A stretch of DNA of 64,000 bases from Rivibacter subsaxonicus (GTDB lineage Bacteria; Pseudomonadota; Gammaproteobacteria; Burkholderiales; Burkholderiaceae_C). The position numbers and the translations under genes were made by a program. This document shows, one piece after another, positions 32,737 to 41,671 of the stretch. The notes under the pieces are model-generated. The model was not told the DNA's origin. It ran no database searches and saw only the letters and a program-made list of their open reading frames with translations. The DNA is taken from NCBI RefSeq assembly GCF_004217215.1, contig NZ_SHKP01000004.1, forward strand, positions 1,086,829 to 1,150,828, given 5' to 3'. Every line of letters starts with the position of its first letter. Position 1 is the first letter of the stretch.

Positions 32737-35112
32737 GTGAGCGCGGTGCCAGCTCTCGCCCCGGCGCGCCGCGAGCGCGCGAGCCTGTGGCTCGCCTGCG
32801 CGTGGGCACTGGTGGTGCTGGCGATCGCGTTGCACCAGTGGCGCTTCTGGCAGCACGAGCCGCTCGACACCGACGTGATGGCGCTGCTGCCGCGCGATGC
32901 TGCGGCGCAGGCGGCCGACCAGGTCGCGGCCAAGCTTGCGGCCAGCGCCGCGCGCCGCATCGTGGTGCTGGTCGGCGCGGCCGACCAGGCCTCGGCGGCG
33001 CGCGCGGCCGAGGCCTTCGACACCGCCTGGCGCGCAGCCGCACCCGAACTGCTGTCGGTGCCGGCAGCCGCCACCGATCCCGCCGCGGCGATCGCCGCGC
33101 TGGCGCCGTGGCGCGACCGACTGCTGAGCGACTCGCAACGCGCCACGCTGCAGGCGCAAGGCCCGGCGCAACTCGCGGAGCAGGCGCTTGCCGCGCTCTA
33201 CCAACCAGGCCTGGCGCCGCGTCTCGGTGCCTGGAGCGACGACCCGCTCAACCTCGGCGCCGACTGGTGGCGCGAGCGCGCCGCCGCCAGCCCGGTGCAG
33301 CCACGCGACGGCCACCTGTGGCTGGCCACGCCGAAGATGCAATGGCAGGTGCTGCTGCGCGATCTGCCCGGTTCGGCCTTCTCGCTCGATGGCAGCGCGC
33401 GCCAGCGCGGCGCGCTCGATGCGGCCGAGGCCGTAGTGCGTGCCGCGGTGCCGCAGGCCAGGGTGCTGGCGGCCGGCGTGCCGCTCTTTGCCGAGGCCGC
33501 GGCAGCCCAGGCCAGCCGCGAGATCAATGTGATCGGCTGGGGCTCGCTGGCCGCGATCGTGCTGCTGATGTGGCTTGCGTTCCGCTCGCCGCTGCCGGTG
33601 ATCGGCGTGGCGGTCTCGCTCGCCGTGGGCTGCGCGGCGGCGCTGAGCGTGACGGCCCTGGTCTTCGATCGGGTCCACCTGATCACGCTGGTCTTCGGCG
33701 CCACGCTGATCGGCGTCGCCGAGGACTACGGCATCCACTACTGGGCCGCGCGCGCTAACGCGCCCCGCGAGGCACCGCCGACGCTGATAAGGCGCCTGCT
33801 GCCGGGCATGTTGCTGGCGTTGCTGAGCAGCATCGCGGCCTACGCGGCGCTCGGCGTGGCGCCGTTCCCGGGACTGCGCCAGATGGCGCTGTTCTCGAGC
33901 GTCGGCCTGGCGGCAGCCTTCCTCACGGTGCTGTGCTGGTTCCCGCTGGCCGATCGCCGCGCGCCGCGCGAGACGCGCTTTGCGCGAACGCTCGGCGCCA
34001 GCCTGAGGCACTGGCCGCGGTTGCGCCTGCCCGCCAGTCGGCGCGGGCGGTGGCTCGCGACGGCGAGCACCGGCCTGGCCGTGGTCCTGCTGGCGATCGG
34101 CATCGCGCGCCTGCATGTCGACGACGACATCCGCCAGCTGCAGTCGGTGCCCAAGGCGCTGCTGCAGAGCCAGCGCGAGGTCCAGCAGTTGCTGCGCGCG
34201 CCGAGCCCGGCGCAGTTCATCGTCGTGCGCGGCGAAAGTGCGGACGCGGTGCTCGCGCGCGAGGAATCGATCCGGCCGCTGTTGGCAGCGCGGCAGGCGG
34301 CCGGCGAGCTGGTCGGCTGGTCGGCGTTGTCGGACTGGGTGCCGTCGAGCGCGCGTCAGCGCGATCACGCGGCGTGGGTCGCTGCAGCCGAACAAGCGGC
34401 GCTGGCGAGCGCCGCCGAGCTGCTCGGCGAGGCGCCGGCGCGCCACGCGCCGCGCGCGAGCGAAGCCTTGCCACTGCCGAGCTTTCTGGCGCTGCCGCTG
34501 GCCGAGCCGCTGCGCGCGCAGTGGCTCGGCGCCGTCGCCGGTGGTGGCGTCGCCAGCGTCATCCATCTGCAGGCCCCGACCACGGCCGGCGTGCAGGCCC
34601 TCGCGGCCGCGCTCGCGGGGCAGGAGGGCATCGAACTGATCGATCGCCCGGCCCAGGTCTCGGCCACGCTCGGCAGCTACCGCTCGGCGATGAGTGCGCT
34701 GCTGGTGGCCGGCTTCGTGCTGGTCTACCTGGTGCTGGCACGCCGCTTCGGCCGCCGCGCCTGGCGTGCCTGGCTGCCGACGCTGTTGGCGACCGGCTTC
34801 ACGCTGGCCACGCTCGGCTGGCTCGGCGAGCCATTCCAGTTGTTCAACGTGCTGGCGCTGATCGTGCTGCTCGGCGTCGGTGTCGACTACGGCATCTTCC
34901 TGGTCGAGCACCCCGAGGACGCTTCGGCCTGGCTCTCGGTGATGCTGGGCGCGGCCAGCACGCTGCTGAGCTTCGGTCTGCTCGGTCTTTCATCGACCCC
35001 CGCGCTGCGGGCCTTCGGGCTCACGCTGGCGCTGGGCATCGCCACGGTCTGGGCCTTGTCGCCGCTGCTGCGACCGGCCATCCCTTCTTCTCCCGAACCC
35101 GCCCCATGCTGA
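32737..35112 (+). CDS. MMPL/RND-family exporter of the polyene cluster (ApeM-like)
   Basis: 791-aa RND-superfamily membrane protein with about 11 transmembrane helices arranged as 1+5 in each half. The transmembrane segments include AWALVVLAIAL, INVIGWGSLAAIVLLMWLAF and FNVLALIVLLGVGVDYGIFLVEHP. The conserved G-V-D-Y-G-I-F segment is the proton-relay region of MMPL proteins. It most likely exports the aryl-polyene lipid across the inner membrane, working with the LolA-like carrier. The start is taken as GTG 32737; GTG 32746 is an alternative. It overlaps the methyltransferase gene by 7 nt. Confidence 0.85.
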   Translation: MSAVPALAPARRERASLWLACAWALVVLAIALHQWRFWQHEPLDTDVMALLPRDAAAQAADQVAAKLAASAARRIVVLVGAADQASAARAAEAFDTAWRAAAPELLSVPAAATDPAAAIAALAPWRDRLLSDSQRATLQAQGPAQLAEQALAALYQPGLAPRLGAWSDDPLNLGADWWRERAAASPVQPRDGHLWLATPKMQWQVLLRDLPGSAFSLDGSARQRGALDAAEAVVRAAVPQARVLAAGVPLFAEAAAAQASREINVIGWGSLAAIVLLMWLAFRSPLPVIGVAVSLAVGCAAALSVTALVFDRVHLITLVFGATLIGVAEDYGIHYWAARANAPREAPPTLIRRLLPGMLLALLSSIAAYAALGVAPFPGLRQMALFSSVGLAAAFLTVLCWFPLADRRAPRETRFARTLGASLRHWPRLRLPASRRGRWLATASTGLAVVLLAIGIARLHVDDDIRQLQSVPKALLQSQREVQQLLRAPSPAQFIVVRGESADAVLAREESIRPLLAARQAAGELVGWSALSDWVPSSARQRDHAAWVAAAEQAALASAAELLGEAPARHAPRASEALPLPSFLALPLAEPLRAQWLGAVAGGGVASVIHLQAPTTAGVQALAAALAGQEGIELIDRPAQVSATLGSYRSAMSALLVAGFVLVYLVLARRFGRRAWRAWLPTLLATGFTLATLGWLGEPFQLFNVLALIVLLGVGVDYGIFLVEHPEDASAWLSVMLGAASTLLSFGLLGLSSTPALRAFGLTLALGIATVWALSPLLRPAIPSSPEPAPC

Positions 35113-36179
35113 CCAAGAGTTTTTCGCCCGCCCGCCAGAGCGCCTTTGCGGCCCGTTTCGAGGCCCAGAAGATTGCCTTCGGCCCGGTGATCTTTCAATG
35201 CGTTCGCTATGCCTGGAAGCGCGGCATGCTGCAGGCGCTGGCCGAGGCCGGCGACGCCGGCCGCAGCATCGAGGAGCTGGCCGAAGGTGGCCGCTGGAGT
35301 GCGTACGCGCTCAAGGTCGCGCTCGAGAGCTGCCTCTCGGCCGGCGTCGTCAGCCTGGCCGATGGCCGCTACCTGCTCGACAAGACCGGCTATTGCGTGC
35401 TCAGCGACGCGATCACGCAGGTCAACCTCAACTTCGTGCACGACGTCTGCTACCAGGGCCTGTTCGACCTCGACCGCTCGCTCGACGAGCAGCGCCCGCT
35501 CGGCCTGGCCGCGCTCGGCGACTGGCCGACCGTCTACCAGGGCCTGGCCGAGCTGCCCGAGCCGGCCAAGGCGAGCTGGTTCGCCTTCGATCACCACTAC
35601 TCCGACACCTCGTTCCCGGAGATCCTGCCCGACGTCTTTGCCACCGCGCCGAAGCGGGTGATGGACATCGGCGCCAACACCGGCAAGTTCAGCTGCGCCG
35701 CGCTCGGCTACGACGCCGGCGTCGAGCTGCACCTGGTCGACCTGCCGCAACAACTCGCGGTGGCCGAAGCCACGTTGCGCGACGCGGGGCTGGACGGGCG
35801 CACGCAACTGCATCCGGTCGACATGCTCGATGGCGGCGCCGGCTTTCCGGGCGGCATGGACATCGTCTGGATGAGCCAGTTCCTGAGCTGCTTCAGCGAG
35901 CCGGTGATCGAGAGCATCCTGGCGCGTGCGGTGGCCGCGCTCGCGCCCGGCGGGCAGCTGCTGATCCTCGACACGCTGTGGGACCGCCAGCGCTACGACA
36001 TCGCCGCCTACTGCCTGATCAACACCTCGCCTTACTTCAGCGCGCTGGCCAGCGGCAACAGCAAGGTCTACCAGGGCGCCGACTACATCCGGCTGTGCGA
36101 GGCGGCCGGCCTGAAACTGCTCACTGCACGCGACGGCATCGGCTACTGCCACACGCTGCTGCGCTTCGCGCGGGTCTGA
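35106..36179 (+). CDS. class I O-methyltransferase of the polyene cluster (ApeB-like)
   Basis: 357-aa SAM-dependent methyltransferase with the plant-type layout. An N-terminal helical dimerisation/winged-helix domain (residues 1-100) is followed by a Rossmann domain with motif I VMDIGANTGKFSCAAL. HLVDLP, a conserved Asp (LHPVDMLDGG) and WMSQFLSCFSE complete the domain. It likely methylates the aryl hydroxyl of the pigment head group. It lies between the exporter and the KS genes; a 9-nt gap separates it from the KS. Confidence 0.83.
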   Translation: MLTKSFSPARQSAFAARFEAQKIAFGPVIFQCVRYAWKRGMLQALAEAGDAGRSIEELAEGGRWSAYALKVALESCLSAGVVSLADGRYLLDKTGYCVLSDAITQVNLNFVHDVCYQGLFDLDRSLDEQRPLGLAALGDWPTVYQGLAELPEPAKASWFAFDHHYSDTSFPEILPDVFATAPKRVMDIGANTGKFSCAALGYDAGVELHLVDLPQQLAVAEATLRDAGLDGRTQLHPVDMLDGGAGFPGGMDIVWMSQFLSCFSEPVIESILARAVAALAPGGQLLILDTLWDRQRYDIAAYCLINTSPYFSALASGNSKVYQGADYIRLCEAAGLKLLTARDGIGYCHTLLRFARV

Positions 36180-36188
36180 TCCACGACC

Positions 36189-37370
36189 ATGGCTTGCTTT
36201 CTGCATCAACCTGGCATCGTCTGCGCGCTCGGCAGCAGCCACGCCGAAGTGCGCGCGGCGCTCTGGACCAGCGACGCGCCACGCGGCATCGTCGTCAGCG
36301 ATCGCTACAGCCCGGACCGTGCCTTGCCGCTGGGCGAGGTGAGTGCGGCGCTGCCCGCCATCGAAGGCTGGCCGCTGGAACACCGCAGCCGCACCAACGC
36401 GCTGCTGGCGGCGGCGCTGGCGCCGATCCGCGCCGAGGTCGAGGCCGCGGTCGAGCGCTTCGGCCCGCAACGGGTCGGTGTCGTGATCGGCGGTAGCACC
36501 TCGGGCGTGCCCGAGGGCGAGGCGGCGGCAGCCTTTCACGCTGCCAACGGCTACTGGCCCGAGGGCTATGACTACCGCCAGCAGGAGATGGGCGCCGGTG
36601 CGCGCTTCCTCGCCTGGCAGCTCGGCATCGAAGGCCCGGCGCACCTCATCTCGACCGCCTGCTCCTCGGGCCCGAAGGCGCTGGCCTCGGCCGCGCGCAT
36701 GCTCAATGCCGGCATCGTCGACGCGGTCGTGACCGGCGGCGCCGATGCGCTGTCGCGCTTTACCGTGGCCGGCTTCGGCGCGCTCGGTTCGCTGTCGAGC
36801 GAGCGCAGCCGGCCGCTCTCGGCGCGGCGCGACGGACTCAACCTCGGCGAAGGCGCGGCGCTATTCCTGATGACGCGCGAGCCGGGGCCGGTGCGGCTCT
36901 CGGGTTGGGGCGAGAGCTCGGACGCGCACCACATGTCGGCGCCCGACCCGAGCGGGGCCGGCGCGATGCGCGCGATGGCGGCCACGCTGCAGCGCGCCGG
37001 CGTCGAGCCGGGCGCGGTCGACTACCTCAACCTGCATGGCACCGGCACGCCGCAGAACGACGCGATGGAATCGCTGGCGGTCTCGGCGGTGCTGGGCCAT
37101 GAAGTGCCGGTGAGTTCGACCAAGCCGCTCACCGGCCACGCGCTCGGCGCCGCCGGCGCGATCGAGGCCGCTTTTGCCTGGCTGACGTTGGTGGGCAATC
37201 CGCGCGGCCGGCTGCCGGGTCACTGGTGGGACGGCGAGCGCGATCCACAGCTGGCGCCGTTGCGACTGAGCGAGCCCGGCGAATCGCTGGGCTACGCGCC
37301 GCGCCATGTGATGAGCAACTCCTTCGCCTTTGGTGGCAGCAACGCCTGCGTGTTGCTGTCGCAAGCGTGA
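36189..37370 (+). CDS. beta-ketoacyl-ACP synthase II-like KS (ApeO-like)
   Basis: 393-aa condensing enzyme with the complete Cys-His-His triad: Cys158 in STACSSGPK, His283 in LHGTGTPQ and His317 in LTGHALG. It is a decarboxylative elongating KS of the type II polyene system. By position it is the catalytic partner of the chain-length-factor-like gene at 24083 (ApeC/ApeO-type KS:CLF). It forms a compact block with the DH, KR and second KS that follow. Confidence 0.9.
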   Translation: MACFLHQPGIVCALGSSHAEVRAALWTSDAPRGIVVSDRYSPDRALPLGEVSAALPAIEGWPLEHRSRTNALLAAALAPIRAEVEAAVERFGPQRVGVVIGGSTSGVPEGEAAAAFHAANGYWPEGYDYRQQEMGAGARFLAWQLGIEGPAHLISTACSSGPKALASAARMLNAGIVDAVVTGGADALSRFTVAGFGALGSLSSERSRPLSARRDGLNLGEGAALFLMTREPGPVRLSGWGESSDAHHMSAPDPSGAGAMRAMAATLQRAGVEPGAVDYLNLHGTGTPQNDAMESLAVSAVLGHEVPVSSTKPLTGHALGAAGAIEAAFAWLTLVGNPRGRLPGHWWDGERDPQLAPLRLSEPGESLGYAPRHVMSNSFAFGGSNACVLLSQA

Positions 37371-37374
37371 GGCG

Positions 37375-37809
37375 ATGAACATGGACATCGAATCACTGCT
37401 GCCGCACCGCGCGCCGATGCTGCTCATCGACCGCCTGATCGAGGCCGACGACGAGAGCATCCGCGTCGAGGTCGACGTCCCGCACCAGGGTCGCTTCGTA
37501 CGCGACGGCCTGATGCCGAGCTTTGTGGGTATCGAACTGATGGCGCAGGCGGTGGCGGCCTGGGCCGGCGCGCGCGGTCAGCGGGCCGGGCGCCCGCCGC
37601 GCGTGGGCTACCTGCTCGGCACCCGCCGCTACGAGGCGCACTGCGCCGGTTTTGCCGCCGGCGCCACGCTGCAGGTGCAGGCACGCTGCGAGCTGATGGC
37701 CGACAACGGCCTGGGCATGTTCGATTGCACGCTGTCGCTGGCGGGTCGGACACTGGCGACCGCACGCATCTCGGTGTTCGAGCCGACGGAAGCTGAATCC
37801 GAACAATGA
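37375..37809 (+). CDS. ApeP-type 3-hydroxyacyl-ACP dehydratase (hotdog)
   Basis: 144-aa hotdog-fold dehydratase subunit. It begins MNMDIESLLPHRAPMLLIDR, where the L-L-P-H-R-x-P-M-L-L-I-D signature is characteristic of ApeP. The catalytic-type G-H-F motif is absent; instead RDGLMPSFVGIELMAQAVAAW shows the variant used by ApeP. In E. coli ApeP works as a heterodimer with ApeI, which here corresponds to the C-terminal domain of the 26724 ligase fusion. It starts 4 nt after the KS and overlaps the KR by an ATGA. Confidence 0.83.
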   Translation: MNMDIESLLPHRAPMLLIDRLIEADDESIRVEVDVPHQGRFVRDGLMPSFVGIELMAQAVAAWAGARGQRAGRPPRVGYLLGTRRYEAHCAGFAAGATLQVQARCELMADNGLGMFDCTLSLAGRTLATARISVFEPTEAESEQ

Positions 37810-38546
37810 AGACGAACAATGAACGCACGGTGCTCGTCACCGGCTCCAGCCGCGGCATCGGCCGCGCGATCGCGCTGCGGTTGGCGCGCGACGGCTTCGA
37901 CATCGTGGTCCACGGCCGCAGCCTGACGCCGGCCGCGCAGACGGTGGCCGACGAGATCACGGCGCTCGGCCGCAACGCACGCCTGCTGTGCTTCGACGTC
38001 GCCGACCGCGCCGCCGCCAAGCTCGCGATCGAGGCCGATATCGAAGCCCATGGTGCGTATCACGGTCTGGTCTGCAACGCCGGCATCGTGCGCGACGGCG
38101 CCTTTCCGGCCCTCAGCGGCGAGGATTGGGATGCGGTGATCCACACCAATCTCGACGCCTTCTACAACGTGATCCACCCGGCGGTGATGCCGATGGTGCG
38201 GCGGCGCAAGCCGGGCCGGATCGTCACCATCGCCTCGGTCTCGGGCCTGGTCGGCAACCGCGGCCAGACCAACTACAGCGCCGCCAAGGCCGGGCTGATC
38301 GGCGCCACCAAGGCACTCGCGGTGGAGTTGGCGAGCCGCGCGATCACGGTCAACTGCGTGGCGCCGGGGCTGATCGACACCGAGATGGTCGACCCGCAGG
38401 TGCTCGAGGAAGCGATGAAGGCGATCCCGGCCAGGCGCATGGGCCGGCCCGAGGAGGTGGCGGCTGCGGTGGCCTTCCTGATGGCCGACGACGCGGCCTA
38501 CGTGACGCGGCAGGTGATCTCGGTCAACGGAGGAATGGTCGGATGA
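37806..38546 (+). CDS. 3-ketoacyl-ACP reductase, FabG type (ApeQ-like)
   Basis: 246-aa short-chain dehydrogenase that would reduce the 3-keto intermediate with NADPH. The cofactor loop is TGSSRGIGRAIALR (residues 12-25), with CNAG in the conserved position. The catalytic Tyr-Lys pair lies in NYSAAKAGLIGATKALA, with Ser in SVSGL. It is the single ketoreductase of the cluster. It overlaps the DH gene by ATGA at the start and the second KS by ATGA at the end (38543-38546). Confidence 0.9.
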   Translation: MKTNNERTVLVTGSSRGIGRAIALRLARDGFDIVVHGRSLTPAAQTVADEITALGRNARLLCFDVADRAAAKLAIEADIEAHGAYHGLVCNAGIVRDGAFPALSGEDWDAVIHTNLDAFYNVIHPAVMPMVRRRKPGRIVTIASVSGLVGNRGQTNYSAAKAGLIGATKALAVELASRAITVNCVAPGLIDTEMVDPQVLEEAMKAIPARRMGRPEEVAAAVAFLMADDAAYVTRQVISVNGGMVG

Positions 38547-39769
38547 AGCGGGTGGTCATCACCGGCGCGGGCGCGATCAGCCCGCTCGGCAACGACTGGA
38601 GCAGCGTGCTGGGTGCGCTGCGAGCGCGCCGCAATGCGGTGCGCGTGATCGACGACTGGGCCGGGATCGAGGGCCTGAACACGCGGCTCGGCGCGCCGGC
38701 GGCGCCCTTCGAGCTGCCGCCGCACTACAACCGCAAGAGCATGCGCAGCATGGGCCGGGTGGCACTGCTCGGCACCCGCAGTGCCGAGCTGGCGCTGGCC
38801 GATGCCGGCCTGCTCGGCCACGAGCTGGTGAGCAGCGGCCGCATGGGCATTGCCTTCGGCTCCTCGGCCGGCACGCCGAGCGCGATGGGTGACTTCAGCC
38901 GCCTGTTCGCCAACAAGTCGATCGAGGGCATCACCGCCAACACCTACATCAAGATGATGTCGCACACGGCGGCGGTGAACATGGGCGTGTTCCTCGGCCT
39001 GACCGGACGCATCGTCACGACCTCGAGCGCCTGCACTTCGGGCAGCCAGGGCATCGGCTACGCCTACGAGGCCATCAAGAGCGGGGCCCAGGTGGCGATG
39101 CTGGCCGGTGGCGCCGAAGAGCTTGACGCCAGCGAGGCGGCGGTCTTCGACACCCTGTTCGCGACCAGCTGCCGCAACGAGCAACCCGAGCTGACGCCGC
39201 GGCCCTTCGACGCCGCGCGCGACGGCCTGGTGCTGGGCGAGGGCGCCTGCACGCTGGTGCTGGAGGAACTGGGGCACGCAAGGGCACGCGGCGCCACGAT
39301 CCTGGCCGAAGTGGTGGGCTTCGGCACCAACAGTGACGGCCGCCACGTCACGCAGCCCGAGGCGCGCACGATGGCGGTGGCAATGCAGCTGGCGCTGGAC
39401 GACGCCGGCCTGCCCGAGCAGATCGGCTACGTCAACGCGCACGGCACCGCGACCGCACCGGGCGACGTGGCCGAGAGTGCGGCGACCCACGCGGTCTTTG
39501 GCGCACGCATGCCGATCAGTTCGCTCAAGAGCTACATGGGCCACACGCTCGGTGCCTGCGGCGCGCTCGAGGCCTGGATGACGGTGCAGATGATGCGCGA
39601 GGGCTGGTTTGCACCGACGCTGAACCTCGATCACGTCGATCCGGCCTGCGCGCCGCTCGACTACCTGGTCGGCGAAGGCCGCGCCATCGAGACCGACCTG
39701 GTGATGAGCAACAACTTCGCTTTCGGCGGCATCAACACCTCGCTGGTGTTCAGGCGCTGGCGCGATTGA
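38543..39769 (+). CDS. beta-ketoacyl-ACP synthase (ApeR-like)
   Basis: 408-aa second condensing enzyme of the cluster. The triad is Cys164 in TSSACTSGSQ, His in NAHGTATAPGD and His in YMGHTLGACG. It aligns with ApeR, which in E. coli is thought to initiate the chain, whereas the KS at 36189 with its chain-length-factor partner elongates. It is the end of the tight polyene block; the next gene is 38 nt downstream with its own strong Shine-Dalgarno. Confidence 0.88.
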   Translation: MKRVVITGAGAISPLGNDWSSVLGALRARRNAVRVIDDWAGIEGLNTRLGAPAAPFELPPHYNRKSMRSMGRVALLGTRSAELALADAGLLGHELVSSGRMGIAFGSSAGTPSAMGDFSRLFANKSIEGITANTYIKMMSHTAAVNMGVFLGLTGRIVTTSSACTSGSQGIGYAYEAIKSGAQVAMLAGGAEELDASEAAVFDTLFATSCRNEQPELTPRPFDAARDGLVLGEGACTLVLEELGHARARGATILAEVVGFGTNSDGRHVTQPEARTMAVAMQLALDDAGLPEQIGYVNAHGTATAPGDVAESAATHAVFGARMPISSLKSYMGHTLGACGALEAWMTVQMMREGWFAPTLNLDHVDPACAPLDYLVGEGRAIETDLVMSNNFAFGGINTSLVFRRWRD

Positions 39770-39807
39770 GTCCACGGCACCGACAACAACCACTGGAGGG
39801 AATTCGC

Positions 39808-40248
39808 ATGATGAAGCAACTGATGCTCGTGGCTCTGGGTCTGTGCGCCGTGGTCGGCGTTGCCCAGGCTCGCGACACCCAATACAAGTTCCCGCTGGCC
39901 GATGTGCTGGCGATGCCCGAGGCCCAGGGCAAGCTCGACGGGAGCGTCAAGTTCTACCTCGCCGGCCAGGCCACGCCGACCGTGCTTGAGCGCAAGGGCG
40001 AGGATGTCTCGAACCAGAAGACCAACGGCATGGGCAAGGCCGACGAGTTCGGCTGCAAGTGGGCCGCGCTGTCGGCGCTGCTCGCGCTGCAGAACAAGGC
40101 CAAGCAGGCGGGCGCCAACGCGGTGGTCGACATCGTCAGCTACTACAAGAAGAACACAGTTGCCAGCCCGACTGACTTTGAGTGCCACGCCGGAGCCTGG
40201 GTCATCGGCGTTGCGCTCAAGGGCACCTACGCGACGGTCCAGAACTGA
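39808..40248 (+). CDS. small exported protein of the polyene cluster
   Basis: 146-aa protein with a signal peptide (MMKQLMLVALGLCAVVGVAQA) and no lipobox. Cys residues occur in DEFGCKWAAL and FECHAGAW. The region CKWAALSALLALQNKAKQAGANAVVDIVSYY resembles the YbjQ/YdgH-like small domain in proteins often mislabelled excinuclease ATPase subunit in aryl polyene clusters of beta- and gammaproteobacteria. Real excinuclease motifs (Walker A, zinc fingers) are absent. The function, perhaps periplasmic, is unknown. A strong GGAGG Shine-Dalgarno lies 8 nt before the ATG. Confidence 0.7.
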   Translation: MMKQLMLVALGLCAVVGVAQARDTQYKFPLADVLAMPEAQGKLDGSVKFYLAGQATPTVLERKGEDVSNQKTNGMGKADEFGCKWAALSALLALQNKAKQAGANAVVDIVSYYKKNTVASPTDFECHAGAWVIGVALKGTYATVQN

Positions 40249-40259
40249 GTCTGGCCACC

Positions 40260-40901
40260 ATGCTGCGGCTCGCGCTCGCGTCGATCGACGCGCTGCTGGC
40301 GGCCCAAGCCGAGCCGCTCAGTACGGCCGAGCAGGCGCGTGCCGCCGGGCTTGCCTCGCTGCCGCGCCGCCGCCAGTACCTTGCCGCGCGCCAACTGCTG
40401 CGCCGGCTGCTACGCGAGGTGGGCGAGACCCGAGAAGGCGACGCGCTGCCGTTGAGCGCCGAGGGCCGACCACTGCTGCTCGATCGGCCGGCGCTGCAAC
40501 TGTCGATCAGCCACAGCGGCCCGTGGGTCGCCTGTGCGCTGGCCGACCGACCGGTCGGCGTCGACATCGAGCGCGAGCGACCGGGGCGCGACCTGGTCGG
40601 GCTCGGTGCGGCGATCGGCGCAGCGGCCGAGCCGCAGGCCTTCTACACCGCGTGGACGCTGAAGGAGGCGGTGCTCAAGCGATCGGGTCAGGAGATCGGG
40701 CTCGAGCGACTCGCGCGCTGGCGGCCCGAGCCCGCATCGCCGGCGGCGGCCAGTGCTGCGAGTTGGTGCATCGATGCTGCGGATGGCGAGCAGGCGTTGT
40801 TCGTGGCACTCGTGTGCGAAGGCGTGGTCGAAGCCGACATCGAGTGGCCGGCCACACTCGAACCACGCACCACCGGCCACTGGCGGTTGCCACCCGCCTG
40901 A
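40260..40901 (+). CDS. 4'-phosphopantetheinyl transferase (Sfp/AcpT type)
   Basis: 213-aa PPTase that converts apo-ACP to holo-ACP. The two diagnostic motifs are VGVDIERERP and WTLKEAVLKRSG, with the metal-binding acidic residues in the D-I-E and K-E elements. It likely activates the two ACPs of the cluster. It ends the plus-strand polyene cluster, with a convergent DUF2306 gene 4 nt away. Confidence 0.88.
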   Translation: MLRLALASIDALLAAQAEPLSTAEQARAAGLASLPRRRQYLAARQLLRRLLREVGETREGDALPLSAEGRPLLLDRPALQLSISHSGPWVACALADRPVGVDIERERPGRDLVGLGAAIGAAAEPQAFYTAWTLKEAVLKRSGQEIGLERLARWRPEPASPAAASAASWCIDAADGEQALFVALVCEGVVEADIEWPATLEPRTTGHWRLPPA

Positions 40902-40905
40902 GCGT

Positions 40906-41310
40906 TCAGATCAAGCCCAGCCACTGGCCCCAGACCAGCTGGCCGAGCCAGCGCGCCGGCAGCAGCGCGAACAGCCCGGCACCGACGCAGCCCGCGAAGT
41001 AGGTGTAGCGCATGCTGCGGCGATGGCCGCGAACGTCGCCATGGGCCACGCGCCAGATCGCGAGGCCGATGCCGCCAAAGGTCAGCGGCACCAGGAGATG
41101 GATCGGCGAGAAGCCGGCGAAGGTGGGCAGGCCGGGGCCGTGGATGAAGAGGGCGCTGATGGCAGCGCCCAGCATCAGCGTGACCCAGCCGTAGCCGGCG
41201 GCGCGGTGCAGGCGGGAGCCCTTGCGGGCGACCAGCGCGACCGGGCCGAGCAGCAACGCCGGGATGGCGCAGGCCAGATGGATGGCAACGACGGGAGCGA
41301 TGGCGGGCAT
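40906..41310 (-). CDS. DUF2306-like small membrane protein
   Basis: 134-aa protein with four transmembrane helices (residues 5-28, 40-58, 66-88, 105-128). The H-R-x-x-G-Y motif (LHRAAGYGWVTLML) and R-x-H-R-R-S-M-R-Y-T-Y (DVRGHRRSMRYTYFAG) are typical of DUF2306/COG5395 proteins. Its function is unknown. A 7-bp perfect inverted repeat lies just upstream of the start codon on the same strand (41324-41343). Confidence 0.75.
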   Translation of the reverse strand: MPAIAPVVAIHLACAIPALLLGPVALVARKGSRLHRAAGYGWVTLMLGAAISALFIHGPGLPTFAGFSPIHLLVPLTFGGIGLAIWRVAHGDVRGHRRSMRYTYFAGCVGAGLFALLPARWLGQLVWGQWLGLI

Positions 41311-41671
41311 GGCGGTCTCCGATGGGAGGCGGCGATGCCTCCCTGGAGCTCATGCTCGTCGCGCCGGCGCCTGCCGCACAGGCGGCTGCGACGAAGTGAC
41401 GGAACCGTTCGCAAAGCGCCGACAGGTCGGCGTGAACGGCGGCGTGCGGGGGTGGGGATCGGTGGCATGGACGCCCGCCGGAGCCGGATCGAGCGGCCGG
41501 CTGTCGATGTCTCGACGGACCGTCGCCCCTCCGTATTGCCCCGAACGGGTCGCCCACGCAGCAAGTCTTGGCGCTTCGGCGTGGGCGGTCAATCGGGCTT
41601 GCCGCGGCCGTGGGCCCCGCACTCGCGGGAGCCGCGCGACGGCTCGTGAACTAGTTCTCGGCTTGGCGCAA
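41311..41671. other. 361-bp gene-free spacer with two stem-loops
   Basis: No convincing gene was found. Two inverted repeats stand out. GGGAGGC (41324-41330) pairs with GCCTCCC (41337-41343) around a 6-nt loop, 14 bases before the DUF2306 start codon, so it could act in cis on that mRNA. A second stem of CGTCGC (41357-41362) with GCGACG (41388-41393) encloses CGCCTG (41368-41373) and CAGGCG (41379-41384). Neither is followed by a T tract in the direction of the helicase gene. The rest is low in stop codons on both strands but has no coding signature. Confidence 0.4.

Larger units (their letters stand above)
24083..40901 (+). other. aryl polyene-type pigment biosynthesis cluster (17 genes)
   Basis: Seventeen co-directional genes, most joined by overlaps of 4-29 nt. 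In order they encode a chain-length-factor-like KS, PlsC-type acyltransferase, ACP, ACP, membrane protein, AMP ligase-dehydratase fusion, GT2, LpxL-type acyltransferase, MIO ammonia-lyase, thioesterase, LolA-like carrier, MMPL exporter, methyltransferase, KS, dehydratase, ketoreductase and KS. A small exported protein and a PPTase close the array. The gene set matches aryl polyene clusters of Proteobacteria, with the ammonia-lyase reminiscent of flexirubin clusters. The only gap over 20 nt is 38 nt before the small exported protein. Confidence 0.9.

Noticed and set aside
39808-40248. Excinuclease ATPase subunit, the usual automatic name for this family
   Set aside because: The 146-aa protein has a signal peptide and no Walker or zinc-finger motifs. 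It is a small exported protein of the pigment cluster.
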